Below, piece by piece: positions 12,901-24,900 of a DNA stretch of 64,000 bases; the stretch's first letter is position 1, and each line of letters opens with the position of its first letter. This DNA is from Taudactylus pleione. Lineage: Eukaryota > Chordata > Amphibia > Anura > Myobatrachidae. The DNA lies in NCBI GenBank assembly GCA_031769625.1, contig JAUIMM010000124.1, positions 3,672,501-3,736,500 of the forward strand, read 5' to 3'. The notes under the pieces are model-generated. The model was not told the origin of the DNA and searched no databases. It saw nothing but the letters and a program-made list of their open reading frames with translations. Made by a program: the position numbers and the translations under genes.

Positions 12901-15900
12901 GGTCGTCTGCTCATACATTTATCTGGTTTTATGCCTTCAATACCTTTGCACCCTTCAGGCGTTCTGTGCTCACTGCAGCTCAGGACGTCCCAGTGTCATG
13001 CCTGTGCCCCCTAGTGGAGGAAGATGAAAAGGAGACTTATGTTGCTTACCTGTTAAATCTTTCTTCGACTCCATAGGGAGCACAGAGTGCCCGCCCTGAC
13101 GCACCTGACTGCCGGGGTGTGTTTCCCTAGTGACCTGTCCGGCTATACTTTCCATGGTTTGTATGGTTCTGTGTGTATGCCGGACTTCCTTCTCCTTCTC
13201 TACTGCCTCACTCTTGCCGTGGGCTTGCCAACTAAACTGATGGCCTGTGGCTGGGGTATAGAGAGGAGCCTGGGCTTGTGGGTAATTTTCATTAACTATT
13301 TCGTGCCCATACTCTCCTCTACAGGTTATACCCCAGAGTCATCACTGTGCCTCCTATGGAGTCGAAGAAAGAGACTTAACAGGTAAGCAACATTAGTGTT
13401 CTTACTCAGGTACCAACTCTGCATCAGCCTCAGTAAGTGTACAAATGCAGCACCTGACACTTCCAACAAAAATGTCTACTTTATACAAGTTTCAAACCAT
13501 AATAGGGCTATATACCATACACACACACACGCAATCATGCATCCACACACACTCTCATTCCTGGTCTTTTGCAGTGTGCTGGGAGAACATTTTTTCCTAG
13601 TCTAGATTGAACCACTCCCTTTCCATGCACTTGTGAAAGACTATTAAGTTGATCTGAGCACCCACCATTTTATATTAATATTCTACCAAAACCTTTGGAG
13701 GTCTCTGCAGGTATTGCACTTCTTCAAACATAAAATATTGAAATGTCATATAATGTAAGCAAAACACCCAAGGCCAGCCCTAAGCCAAGCTCACCAGTTT
13801 AGTTATTGGCCTTAGGTGTTTTCAGAAGTTAGCAACAACCTTGCATGATAGGATGATATTCAATATGTACTGTACAATTAGAAGAGCAATTACAATATTT
13901 TAAGCTAAAACTACTAAAATAATCTTACCTCCAAGATGGTTTTTGCAAATAGTGCAACAGATGGATGAAAGTGTTCAGATAGCTGTGTTAGAATAAAGAC
14001 AGTAATGTAAATAAGTCAGCATACATACTTCTACACTAAATAAATGATTAAAAAGTACCATTATCTATACTACACACAAATACAAGTTTGCTTACCTTCT
14101 TAAGTTCCCAAAGGCTTGTGTTATCAGCGCCACAGAATAATGGATTTCTATTCAAAGCATCATACTGGCTTGATTTACTTAAACCTAAGAAAAAAAAAAA
14201 AAAGAAAAAATTAAAATAACTGTTTTCAAAGACAATTCCATGCTCCTGTTCACTGAAATAGTATTTTTTTCATAACTTTTACAAGAACATACAGTTATAT
14301 ATTTCTTTAAGCTTCCAGTGGGCAAACAGATGATGTGAGAATATAGAGGTCAGACAAAAATCCAATAATCTATGGGTTGGTGGCGCTCCCTGGAGTCAGT
14401 GATAGTTTCACAAATAACTGAGGGCCTGATTCAACAAGGATCGCAGTTGCTAAAGCGCACGCAATCGGACGATTAATTCGCACTGCGCATGCATTACAGT
14501 GCGCGATCCAGACGCTGAAATCGGAACTGCGATCACAGAGGCTATGCAGACCCATAGAGTGATTGACAGAAAGTGCCGTTTGTGGGTGGTGACATCGTGC
14601 GAACGCCGTTGCATGGGCGTGCACAAATTATCAATTGCGTAGCCATACGCAGTGTGAGGATTGATGGCGTGCGTGGCTGTTAGCAATTTCTGAGTAAGGT
14701 CAGGACTTGTGCAACTGTGTGTATGGGTCCGATGGGTACTCGACTGTACCGATGATTTTGCTATTCTGCTATATATTACATATGTGTGCAAGGGGAAGTG
14801 GGCGTCCTTATGTGAGGCTGTGATCGCAATGCATCTGCATATCACCACTGATATTAGCAACTGTGTTGTGTGCGCATTAGCAAAGTAGCGATCCTGGCTG
14901 AATCAGGCCCTGAGTAAGAAGGAAGAGGACTCCTTTTAGGGCCACTCTAAGTATTTAATGTGTAAGAAAAGTAGTTTAAAATGCAATTTTTATATAAAGT
15001 GGTATATTACAACTACCTTAACATATGCAAATAACATATGTAAAAGCTGGTATACTGTGGCCAGGGAACTGTCCTCCAATTATACCAGGGTATACGGATA
15101 AGTGTACTACCCTTATAAATCTACCATGGTCACCATGTGTGCCTATATTTCCAATAGACAAAATATACAAAAAAGGATTGTATATTAATGAAAAATTAAG
15201 TAATGCCCATTCTGGGATTATAACACAATCAAAGGAGCTATTGGTGGTAAAATCACAACCTGTGGTATTCCCATAGAGTTATTAAATAGCAATAAAACTT
15301 CAGAAGAAAGGAGGTATCGATTCCTTTTATCTATGTCTCCCACTGTAACAATAGGTCCATATGGGGATAATGGTAAATTTATAAGGGTAGGATCTGGTGT
15401 ACTAGCATCAATTATAAAAAAATTTATGCTGCAAAAATAAACAGTAATTTTAAGTTATAGTATTTTATTTCATTGGCTTGCATTAAAGGATAATAAAATA
15501 AGGTACGCAAATAAACGTGCAGTAAAAAAATAAATAAATAAATTGTTCAAATTATGGGCCATATCCAATTAGCCACGGTGACGGCTTTTTCCCTGATAAG
15601 TTTTAATTTGAGAACTTTTCGGGAAAAATGGTTATTGTGAAATTCTATTAGCTACGGTTTTCACGTTTGAAAACTGTATAGGAATGATTGCAAATTACTT
15701 TTCATCATCTCTGAATAGGTGATAAGTTGTGCAAAATAATATGAGATATGATAAGAACTTACCCTTGTTATCTCTATTTCTACGAAGTCCATAGGGTTCC
15801 ACAGGATACCTTAGGGTATAGGTGATGACGTCAGGCATCGGGCACCATAGAGTTAAGTTTTCAGCCTCCCAGGATACACTAGGGTCCCCCTCCTATACCC

Positions 15901-18900
15901 CGCCCCCGAGCCAAGGCATCTCAGTTACGTACCAAGCCATAGGCCGGAGGAGAAGGAAGAGAGAGAAAAAAGATCTGGAACACACAAGAAATCACATTCT
16001 CACCAGAGGGAGACAGAAAAAACGGTGACCAGAGCAAAGCCCATCTGCAGTACAGGTGCGACAGGGTGGGAGTCCTGTGGAACCCTATGGACTTCGTAGA
16101 AATAGAGATAACAAAGGTAAGTTCTTACCATATCTCATACTTTCTACATCAGGGTCCATAGGGTATCCACAGGATACCTTGGGGATGTCCCAAAGCAGTA
16201 TCCTTTAAGGGTGGGGACGCTCCTGTGCTGAGAGGAGAATCCGCCGCCCGAAGGAAGCATCCTGAGGAGGCGTAGGTATCAAAAGCATAATACAGTACGA
16301 AAGTATGGACAGATGACCACGTGGCTGCCTTGCAAAGCTTAACCGCTGAGACGCCACGTCGAGCCGCCCACGAAGGACCCACAGACCTAGTGTTTAGTGG
16401 CTGGCCAACCTCTCTTATGAAAGCCATAAAGGACAAACAAAAAGTCCGACTTCCTAAAAGCAGAAGTGCGGTCCACATAGATTTTCAAGGCCCGCACCAC
16501 ATCAAAGGTGGCCTCACCAACCGAAAGGTGCGGTGAAGTAAACGATGGTACAATAATTTCCTCGTTGATATGGAAACTAGATACCACCTTTGGAATAAAC
16601 CCAGGACGAGTGCACAGCACAGCCCTGTTTCTATGAAAAATTAGAAATGGAGGTCTACATGAGAGAGCTCCCAATTCCGAAACCCTTCTGGCTGAAGCAA
16701 TAGCCAGAAGGAATACAGTCTTAATGGTTAGCCATTTCAAATCCACTGAGCCCAGTGGTTCAAATGGCGGTCCTTGAAGAGTCTTCAAGACCACAGCCAG
16801 ATCCCATGGTGCCACAGGTGGAACAAAGGGAGGCTGAATAAGAAGCACCCTTTGCATAAAGGTGCGGACATCAGGAAGCATAGCAATCCTACGATGAAAC
16901 CACACTGAAAGTGCAGACACCTGTACCTTCAGGGAAGCTAGGCGAAGACCCTGGTCTAAACCCACCTGTAGGAAGGCCAGAACTCTGGACAATCTGAACA
17001 CCTGAGGAGCATAACCTCTAGTGCGACACCACTGGAAGAAAGCCCGCCACACTCTATGGTAGATGTTGGCAGATGAAGGCTTCCGAGCTCTCAGCATGGT
17101 GTTGACCACCGAGCTGGAGAAACCTCTGGACCTTAAGAAGGCAGTCTCAATAGCCACGCCGTCTAAGACAGCCGACTCAGGTCCGGATAAAGGCAAGGAC
17201 CCTGATATAGCAAGTCCTGACGTTGAGGCAACAACAGCGGAGTGTCCACTGACAGACTCTGAAGATCCGTGTACCAGTGCCGCCTGGGCCATGCTGGAGC
17301 AATCAGCAGTAGCGTGCCGCCTTCTTGCTTGAATTTGCGTAACAATCGAGGAAGAAGGGAGAACGGAGGGAAGAGGTACGCATACTGGAAGGTCCACTTG
17401 ACCACCAAAGCATCCACAAGATAAGCCTTTGCGTCTCTTGTTCTTGACCCGAACATTGGCAGTTTGTTGTTGTGTCGTGAGGCCATGAGATCTATCTCTG
17501 GAAGGCCCCACTTGTTCACCAGTAGCTGACACCTCCTGGTGAAGAGACCACTCTCCTAGATGCACGTCTTGATGGCTGAGAAAGTCTGCTTCCCAGTTGA
17601 GAACTCCTGGTATGAACACTGCTGATATTGCGGTGAAATGCTTTTCCGCCCATACTAGAATGCGGGACACCTCTGTCAGAGCCGCCTGACTGCGAGCCCC
17701 TCCTTGGCGATTTATGTATGCCATCGTGGTGGCGTTGTCCGACTGTACCTGCACAGGTTTTCCTTGCAGGACCTGTCTTGCTTGCTGGAGAGCCTTGAAT
17801 ACTGCCCGCAGTTCCAATATGTTTATTGGAAGAGCAGCTTCTACCGATGTCCACCTTCCCTGAAAGAAGTGTGGACCCATCACCGCTCCCCAGCCTCGGA
17901 GACTGGCATCCGTCGTCAGAAGGGCCCAGTCTCCATTCCAAAAGGGGCGCCCCTTGTTCAGGTGAGCCGTCTGTAGCCACCAGGCCAGAGATAATCGCAC
18001 CTCCGGGGAAAGCACCATAGTCTGTGTCTTTATCCTTTGGGGCGACCCATTCCATCCGGAGAGGATCAGCTTCTGCAGAGGTCTTGAGTGAAACTGGGCA
18101 AACTCCACCATGTCGAACATGGATACCATGGATACCAGTAACCTCATTTCCGAGTGAATAGACACCCGGCGACTCTGCAGGCAAAGACGGACCTTTGTCT
18201 GTAACGCAGAGATCTTTTCTCCCGTCACCAAGATCCTCTGATGTTGGGAATCCAAAAGAGCTCCTAGATGGAGCATCCTCTGTGATGGTACCAGGGAGGA
18301 CCAATTTATCAGCCAGCCGAGAGACTGCAATACAGAGACTGTTAGTTGCAGATGGCGCTGAAGTTTCTCTGAGGACTCCGCCAGTAACAGGAGATCGTCC
18401 AGATAAGGTAAGAGGCGGACTCCCTGCAACCGCAGGTGGGCTGCCATGACGGCCATAACTTTGGTGAACAGCCGAGGTGCTGTAGCCAGACCGAAGGGCA
18501 GAGCCTGAAACTTGAAGTGGTCCTTGACCACTGCAAATCTGAGGAAGCACTGGTGTGCTGGGACAATAGGGATATGCAGGTAAGCATCCTGAATATCCAG
18601 CGACACCATGAAATCCCCAGGTTCCATTGTTAAAATAATGGAATGCAGGGTCTCCATCCTGAACCGAGGAACCCTCAGAAATTTGTTGAGGGATTTGAGG
18701 TTGAGTATTGGCCGGTAAGACCCAATGGGTTTCTGCACCAGAAAAGATTGGGAGTAATACCCCAATCCCTTCTGAGGAACTTGCACTATAACTCCATTCT
18801 GGAGCATCGAGTGCAATACCTTCTTGAGTTCCCGGGCCTTGTCCTGATTGGACGGAAGGCACGTGGTGAAAAACCGGCTGGGAGGCCGTCAGACACCAGC

Positions 18901-21900
18901 TCCGGGCGAATTTCAGAAGTCAATCTCCCACTTTGGGGTCCCCCAAGAGAGGCCCGTCCCGTCAGGCCGAAGGTTTGTCATCGGACTTGGGAGGAGGATG
19001 TCTGGTACTCCAAGCCTGCTTCTTAGGCTTTGCAGGTTTCTTAGCGGCAGTCCTTCTTGGGAAGGACCGTACCCTGGACTTATTCTGCGTTCTGTAGGGC
19101 CGAAAGGATGAAGAACCCGACCCTGATGGGACTGTAGCTGATGGCAAACACGCAGACTTAGCTGCTGCTAGAGTGGCCACAATTTTGTCCAGGTCAGGGC
19201 CAAATAGGACTTCTCCATTGAAGGGTAAACCCTCCAAACCCTTTTTGGAATCAGCATCCGCCTTCCAAGACCGCAGCCACAGGATACAATGAGCCTTCCG
19301 AGGAGATCCTAGACGGAAGCAAGCCCATATCTAACGCTGCCTCATTAATGTAGGTAGCTGAGTCCCTTAAATTACCCACCAACTTCACCTGCTCAGGTGA
19401 CAAGTTTGGGTGCAGGGATGCCTCCAGGGTATCAGCCCACTGTTCCATGGCTCTAGCCACCCAGCACACGGCCATAGCCGTTCTGGACACACCTCCTGCA
19501 AGGGAATACATAGATTTTAGACATATTTCACCTTGCGATCTGTGGGATCCTTTAAGGAGGACATGGAGGGTATCGGCAATGTAGCACTTCTTACTAGACG
19601 TGTGACGTGGGAATCCACTCGTGGCGGGGTCTCCCATTTTGAAAAATACATTTTCTGCAAAAAGGGTATGCCACCGCCATACATCTAGGGGGCTGTTAAC
19701 GTTTACCGGGCGTTTTCCACCTTTAATATCCCTGAAAAAGGGATATTTTGATTTGGCTACAGGAGGTACATCATCCTCAATAATCAAGGCCGTGCACACC
19801 GCACGTATGAGGCCTGGTATATAGACCTTAGACTCCGTCTCTTTATTACGGGAAGTGTCTGGTTCCGACAGGTCCAACATCTCACCGTCACTTGTCGTCA
19901 CATCATCCTGATCACGCCGAGGTTGCAGCTGACGCTTCTGCGGCCGCAATGACGACTCACGCAGGTTCATGGATGACCTGAGGGGACGATATCGGGAAAC
20001 TCTGAGGTACTACCAACTGTCTGGGGAACCCCTGAATAGGGGACGACACCATAGACTTATGCGAGACCCCCATCTGGGGAAACGCAGGGGGTGTCGCCAG
20101 CTGGCCCACTAGGGTTGTAAGTGCCTAGCAAAACAAGCCCACGGTAGCTTCTGCACAGGTGCAGTGACAGAAATTGGCTGTGCCTGTCTAAGACACGCCG
20201 TACATAACCCATCAGAGTTACCATCACCCTCTGCCAGTGGTAAGAAGCATATAGTACACTTAAGCTGAGTGGAGAACTCAAGCTCACTGTCAGACATCCT
20301 GTGTGACCCGGAGCTGTATGTGACAACCGCACTCACAATAAACTGTATAGTGAGGCAATAACCCCCTTGCAACACTGCACCGCAAGGGCTTTAGCAGAGA
20401 AGAAAGGGATAGTTAAAAAAAAAAATTACTGACAGTTGTGAAAGTAACAGGCAGCAGCTAGCATTAAGTCACATACAATGCAGAATACAAAAAAACCTGC
20501 ACTATCTGCGCTTTATCAACTACACAGACCTGAGTCTGGTAGGAAACAGCACTGCATACACTGACCTTGCACCGGGGGAGAGGTATGCGGGGGGACCCAG
20601 ACCACGATGCCGCCGTTATCAGCGTCCAGCACCGCTTGCCAAGTTGTTCAGAAAATGGCCACCGAGGAGCAGAAATGAGGCTGGTCCGGGGGAGGAGCGC
20701 ATGCAGATGCCTAACCACAGTGGAGAGGCCGTGTGCAGCGGGGGATGTGCCGGCTGCCGAGCAGGGAAAGCGCGCTCCCCTGGCATGCATTTAACCCCTG
20801 GGACGCTGGACATTACTGTTTCTGTCCAGCCCGCTGTGCCAGGGGGGTAGTGGAAGCGCAGGGATCAGTAGCCTGGTACACACTGCAGCCAGTCCCCAGG
20901 GAGCCCCCTACCTGGGGACTAAGGACTGTGTTATTCGGCGAGGACCCGCCGCGGGACCTCGCCGCTTACCTGCAATCCCCTTGAGACCGGCCACAGTCCG
21001 GGCAACCGGGGTCACCACTATACCTGTGACCCCAGTTACCCACCAGGATCCCCGGATCAGTACCGGCGTTCTGGTACCAGCGGGGTGTAGGAGCGACGAC
21101 GTGGACGTCAGAATTGACTGTCCATGTTGTTCACTCGTTAGGTGTGCAGCCACAGCTGCGTTGAAAAACTTCAGGGGCCTTAGAGACCCCCACTCTGTAC
21201 AGTGCATCCGACTTCGGCCAGGCACCGACGAAAACTGAGTGCCTGAACTCGGGGGCGGGGTATAGGAATGTAAGCTCTCATGAGCAGGGACCTCTTCCCT
21301 CATGTGCTTCTCTTTACATTTTCTTCTACTCTCTACTCCCCATTAGGGCACCTATCACGGGACCGCCAACTCCCGGCAGCTTATTGTGAGTGCTTTAATC
21401 ACTATTTCAGCAATGTATATAAGTCGTGCCCTTGTCCTGCACTGTAATGTACTGTAAGTTACTTGTTTCTTGTTCACTTATTAGTTCTATGTACTATGTA
21501 AGGCGCTGCGGAACACTTGTGGCGCCATATAAATAAAAGGATAATAATAATAATAATAATATAGGAGGGACCCCAGTGCATCCTGGGAGGATGGAAGATT
21601 TTTAACTCTGTGGTGTCTGGATGTCTGCCACCATCGTCTATACCCCACGGTATCCTGTGGATACCCTATGGAACCTGAAGTAGAAACCAATTTTGGGGTA
21701 AAAATGTTAAGACTTGGTGCAGAACCCCTTGGACACTACCCTTAATAAATAATTAGGCAAAAATAATTTTTAAACTTAGCTTAAATTTGGCCAATAATGA
21801 CATGTCATTTATGGGGTGAAAAAAATATAAGAAGAATTCAACGTTAAGTAACCAAAAATCCTCTCTCTGAATCAGGCTGGGGGACCTTGGACCATGGGGT

Positions 21901-24900
21901 TGTTGCTGAGTGACAGGAGCTGACACTTAACTACTGTAACTTTAAAGAACATTAGCTCCTCCTCCTGCAACCACCAGAAGGCCAGAACAACTTTATAAGA
22001 GCCCGTCAAGGAGAAGCAGTAACCCAGTGAAACTGTTGAAGGACAAACCACCGCACGACTGAGCGTGAGGGAGGGAACGCAGTGTCCCCCAGCCTGATTC
22101 AGAGAAAAGGATTAAACGGTAAGTAACCAAAAATCCTATTTTCTCTATCATCATAGCTGGGGGACACTGGATCATGGGACATTCAACAGCCACCCCCAGG
22201 GGAGGGAACACTCAGGCTGCCTGACCAGAGAACTGTACCCCTGAAGTGGGTGCCGCAGGAGGCAAAAACCTGAAACTGTAAAAACATGTGGACAGAGGAC
22301 TAGGTGGCTGCACGGCAGTGCTGTGCTGCCGAAGCCCCGCGCCACGCTGACCAGGAGGACGACACTGTCCGTGTAGAATGCACCAACAGCCGGTCCGGTG
22401 CTGGTCCAGCACTGGATTAAGCCAGAGTGATGACTGAGTGGATCCAACGCGCAATGGTCTGCTTTGTAGTCGGCCAATCCCATTTCTGGGTGTCGTACAG
22501 AACAAGCAGTCAATCTGTCTGGAAGAAGTCCCATCTAAGTAGATCTGCCGGACACAGACTACTTCTAATAGAGCCAGATAACCACCATCATGTTGATGGA
22601 GGAAATTTCGCAAAGACAATTTCCTGGCTCAAGTGTAAAGTCGAAACCACCTTCAGTTGGGAAGTAAGAAACGTACAGAGAACAAAGCACCCAACTCGGA
22701 AACATGCCAAGCTGAGTCAATAGCTATAAGGAAGACTACTTGACAAGTAATGAACTGAAGGTCCGCTAAATCCAAAAGCTCAAAAGGGAGCCTGTTTGAG
22801 AGCCTAGAGGACCACGTCAAGATCCCACGGAGCTACCGGCGGACGGAACGGTGGCTGACCCCATAACAGTGCAAAAAAAAAAAAAAAGAGTCGAAACCAC
22901 TGGTAGAAGGGTGAGTTGCAGCTGGAAGTAAGCAGCCAGTGCTGAAATCTGCACCTCCAAGGAAGGAAGCCGGAAAATGGCCTACAAACCATCCTGAAGG
23001 AATGCCAAACCCCCCCCCCCGAAAGGCGAGGCCTCGAAACATGAACTCCACGCTATCCGCACTACCTGATATAGATCTCCCAGACACTGTGGTAAGTGTA
23101 CAACGAAACAGGTTTCGAGCCGCGCTCTTGGTGCTTGATTTACTGCTACTGCGTTGTCTGACTGAATTCGAACTGGCTGGCCAGGCAGAACGGACTGGGC
23201 CTCCAAGAGAACTAGACAGATGGCGCGGAGCTTGAGCACAATGATCGGTAGGGCAGCCTCCAATGACTACCAAAAACCCTGAAGTCGAAGACTTAATGTC
23301 ACGGCGCCCCAACCGAGGAGACTTGTGGCCATGGTTACAATGACCCAAGCCGGTGTGACCAAGGATCAACCAAAGAGCAGATGATTGAAAACCAGCCAGG
23401 TATAGACGAGTGCTGGTGGACAGATCATCTGCCCAAATAGAAACTTGAAGGTAGGTGTACCGGACATGGAGTGAGGCCAAAAATGTGTTGGCTTCCATGA
23501 CGCAGATTACAGATCGGAGAGATTCCATCTGAAAATGGTCCACCCAAAGCCTGGTGTTTAAGGCCCGCGGATTCCAAATCAGCCGAAAGGAGCACTGGAC
23601 CCGAAGCAATAACTCCTTCGGAAAGCAGAGAATGTTTAGCCTAGTCTAAGGCTACTCTTCTCCGCATCGCGGGGAAGACTGGTGGCGACAAAATGCTGTG
23701 GTGGAGGACCCAGAGGTTGTTAATGAACCCCTCAAAATGATGCTCAGTCATCCTAAGAAGACTCCTGTCAGGCGCTAGGTGTCCCAGGAGCCTTGGCTCC
23801 TGAGCATCTATAGGTCCTGGAAAAACAGCCCTTTTGCGCAAAACGCCTGCAGGGAAGACACACCTCTGGCAGGTAGTCCTTTAGACAGTAGCGTTCCCGC
23901 TAGGCTGTTTCAGTGGGGCACCGCGCCCTATTTCTGAAGGGCAGAAAGCACCCTGCCCTCCAGAGTGGTGCCCTGCTGAAACAGCCTTCGGGTTCTCTTC
24001 TCCACCCGCGGGCCGCAGTGTCCCGCGGGTGGGGATAACGGCAGAGCAGCGGTCAACGCCGGTGAATGGACGCCGCGCCCGGCAACCATTCACAGTGATC
24101 GCGGCGCTTGGTGGCTGCCAGGCATGTCCGTAAGTGCCGGGCTAAAGGGGGACACTTTAAAATACGCCCCTTTTCATTGACCACGCCCTTTTTGGGCGCA
24201 CGCAGAAGTGCCCTTGCTCTAGGTCCGGCACCCTGCCTACCGCCGAACCTATAGTGAACACTAAGAAGGCGCCCCACTCCCTGAAAAGATGAGCACAAAT
24301 ATGTGGGCCTGCTGCTTGGGGCAGCCTCAGGAAGAAAAGTGCTCCTCCCAGCAGTGGCTTGGACAAGAATAGCATCCAACTCAGGCCCGAAAGAGCTTTC
24401 AAGGAACGCTTGAATTCAAAATTCGCTTCCCCAGAGCAGAGCCAAAGGGTCCGCCGAGCGGCAAAAGCCGTAGCAGAGACCCATGGTCGTACACAACCTC
24501 AGCAACAGAGACTGCAGCGCCAAGGATTTGCTCCGCTACGTCCAGCAAGGAATCCTAGAACAAAACCCTATGGAGGCCGCAACTATTTTGTCGACCCAAG
24601 TCTCCATGATTTGGCCCCATGCAGAGGCCAGTGAGGGGCGGATAACCATACCGGAATCCAAAAATATAGACGCAAGACATCTTACAAATTTCTAGTCTAA
24701 AGGAACTGTAAAGGACGCTGAACTTTGCACCGGAAGCACAATATGCTGAGCTAAGCAAGCCACCGGGGCATTCACCTCAGGAGACAGTTTCGACTTAGTC
24801 ACATGATCTGCTGGGAGTGGATAAAGAGAGCAAATTTAGGAAGGACATAAAACCTTCTATTGGGCAATTTCAATGCCTCGTCAACAAGATCCGAAAGATC

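Larger units (their letters stand above)
6981..13391 (+). mobile_element. DIRS-A: degenerate DIRS-like retrotransposon with nested L2 LINE
   Basis: The left part (about 6981-7102) and right part (about 13234-13355) are inverted repeats of each other: GTTAATGAAAATTACCCACA at 7036 pairs with TGTGGGTAATTTTCATTAAC near 13280. Between them, in order, are gag remnants (about 9170-10080), RT-RNase H (about 10360-11790) and tyrosine recombinase (about 12050-13076). An internal complementary region at about 13035-13080 matches the reverse complement of the right tip, as in DIRS elements. All frames carry stops and shifts. The leftmost 40 or so bases of the left repeat are missing or diverged. It lies antisense to CEBPZ, in intron 6. 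Confidence 0.88.
15741..21686 (-). mobile_element. DIRS-B: nearly complete DIRS-like retrotransposon (5.9 kb)
   Basis: The left tip ATGAGATATG...GAACTTACCC (15741 onward) and the right tip ...CCTGAAGTAGAAA (to 21686) enclose inverted terminal repeats; GGTTCCACAGGATACC at 15796 pairs with GGTATCCTGTGGATACCC at 21650. On the minus strand it carries gag (about 18962-20297), RT-RNase H fused to recombinase (16387-18816), and the recombinase C terminus (16149-16390). The internal complementary region is at 16072-16180. A LINE tail is inserted near the right end (about 21250-21560). There are no LTRs, protease or DDE integrase. It lies in CEBPZ intron 4 in the same orientation as the gene. Confidence 0.92.
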
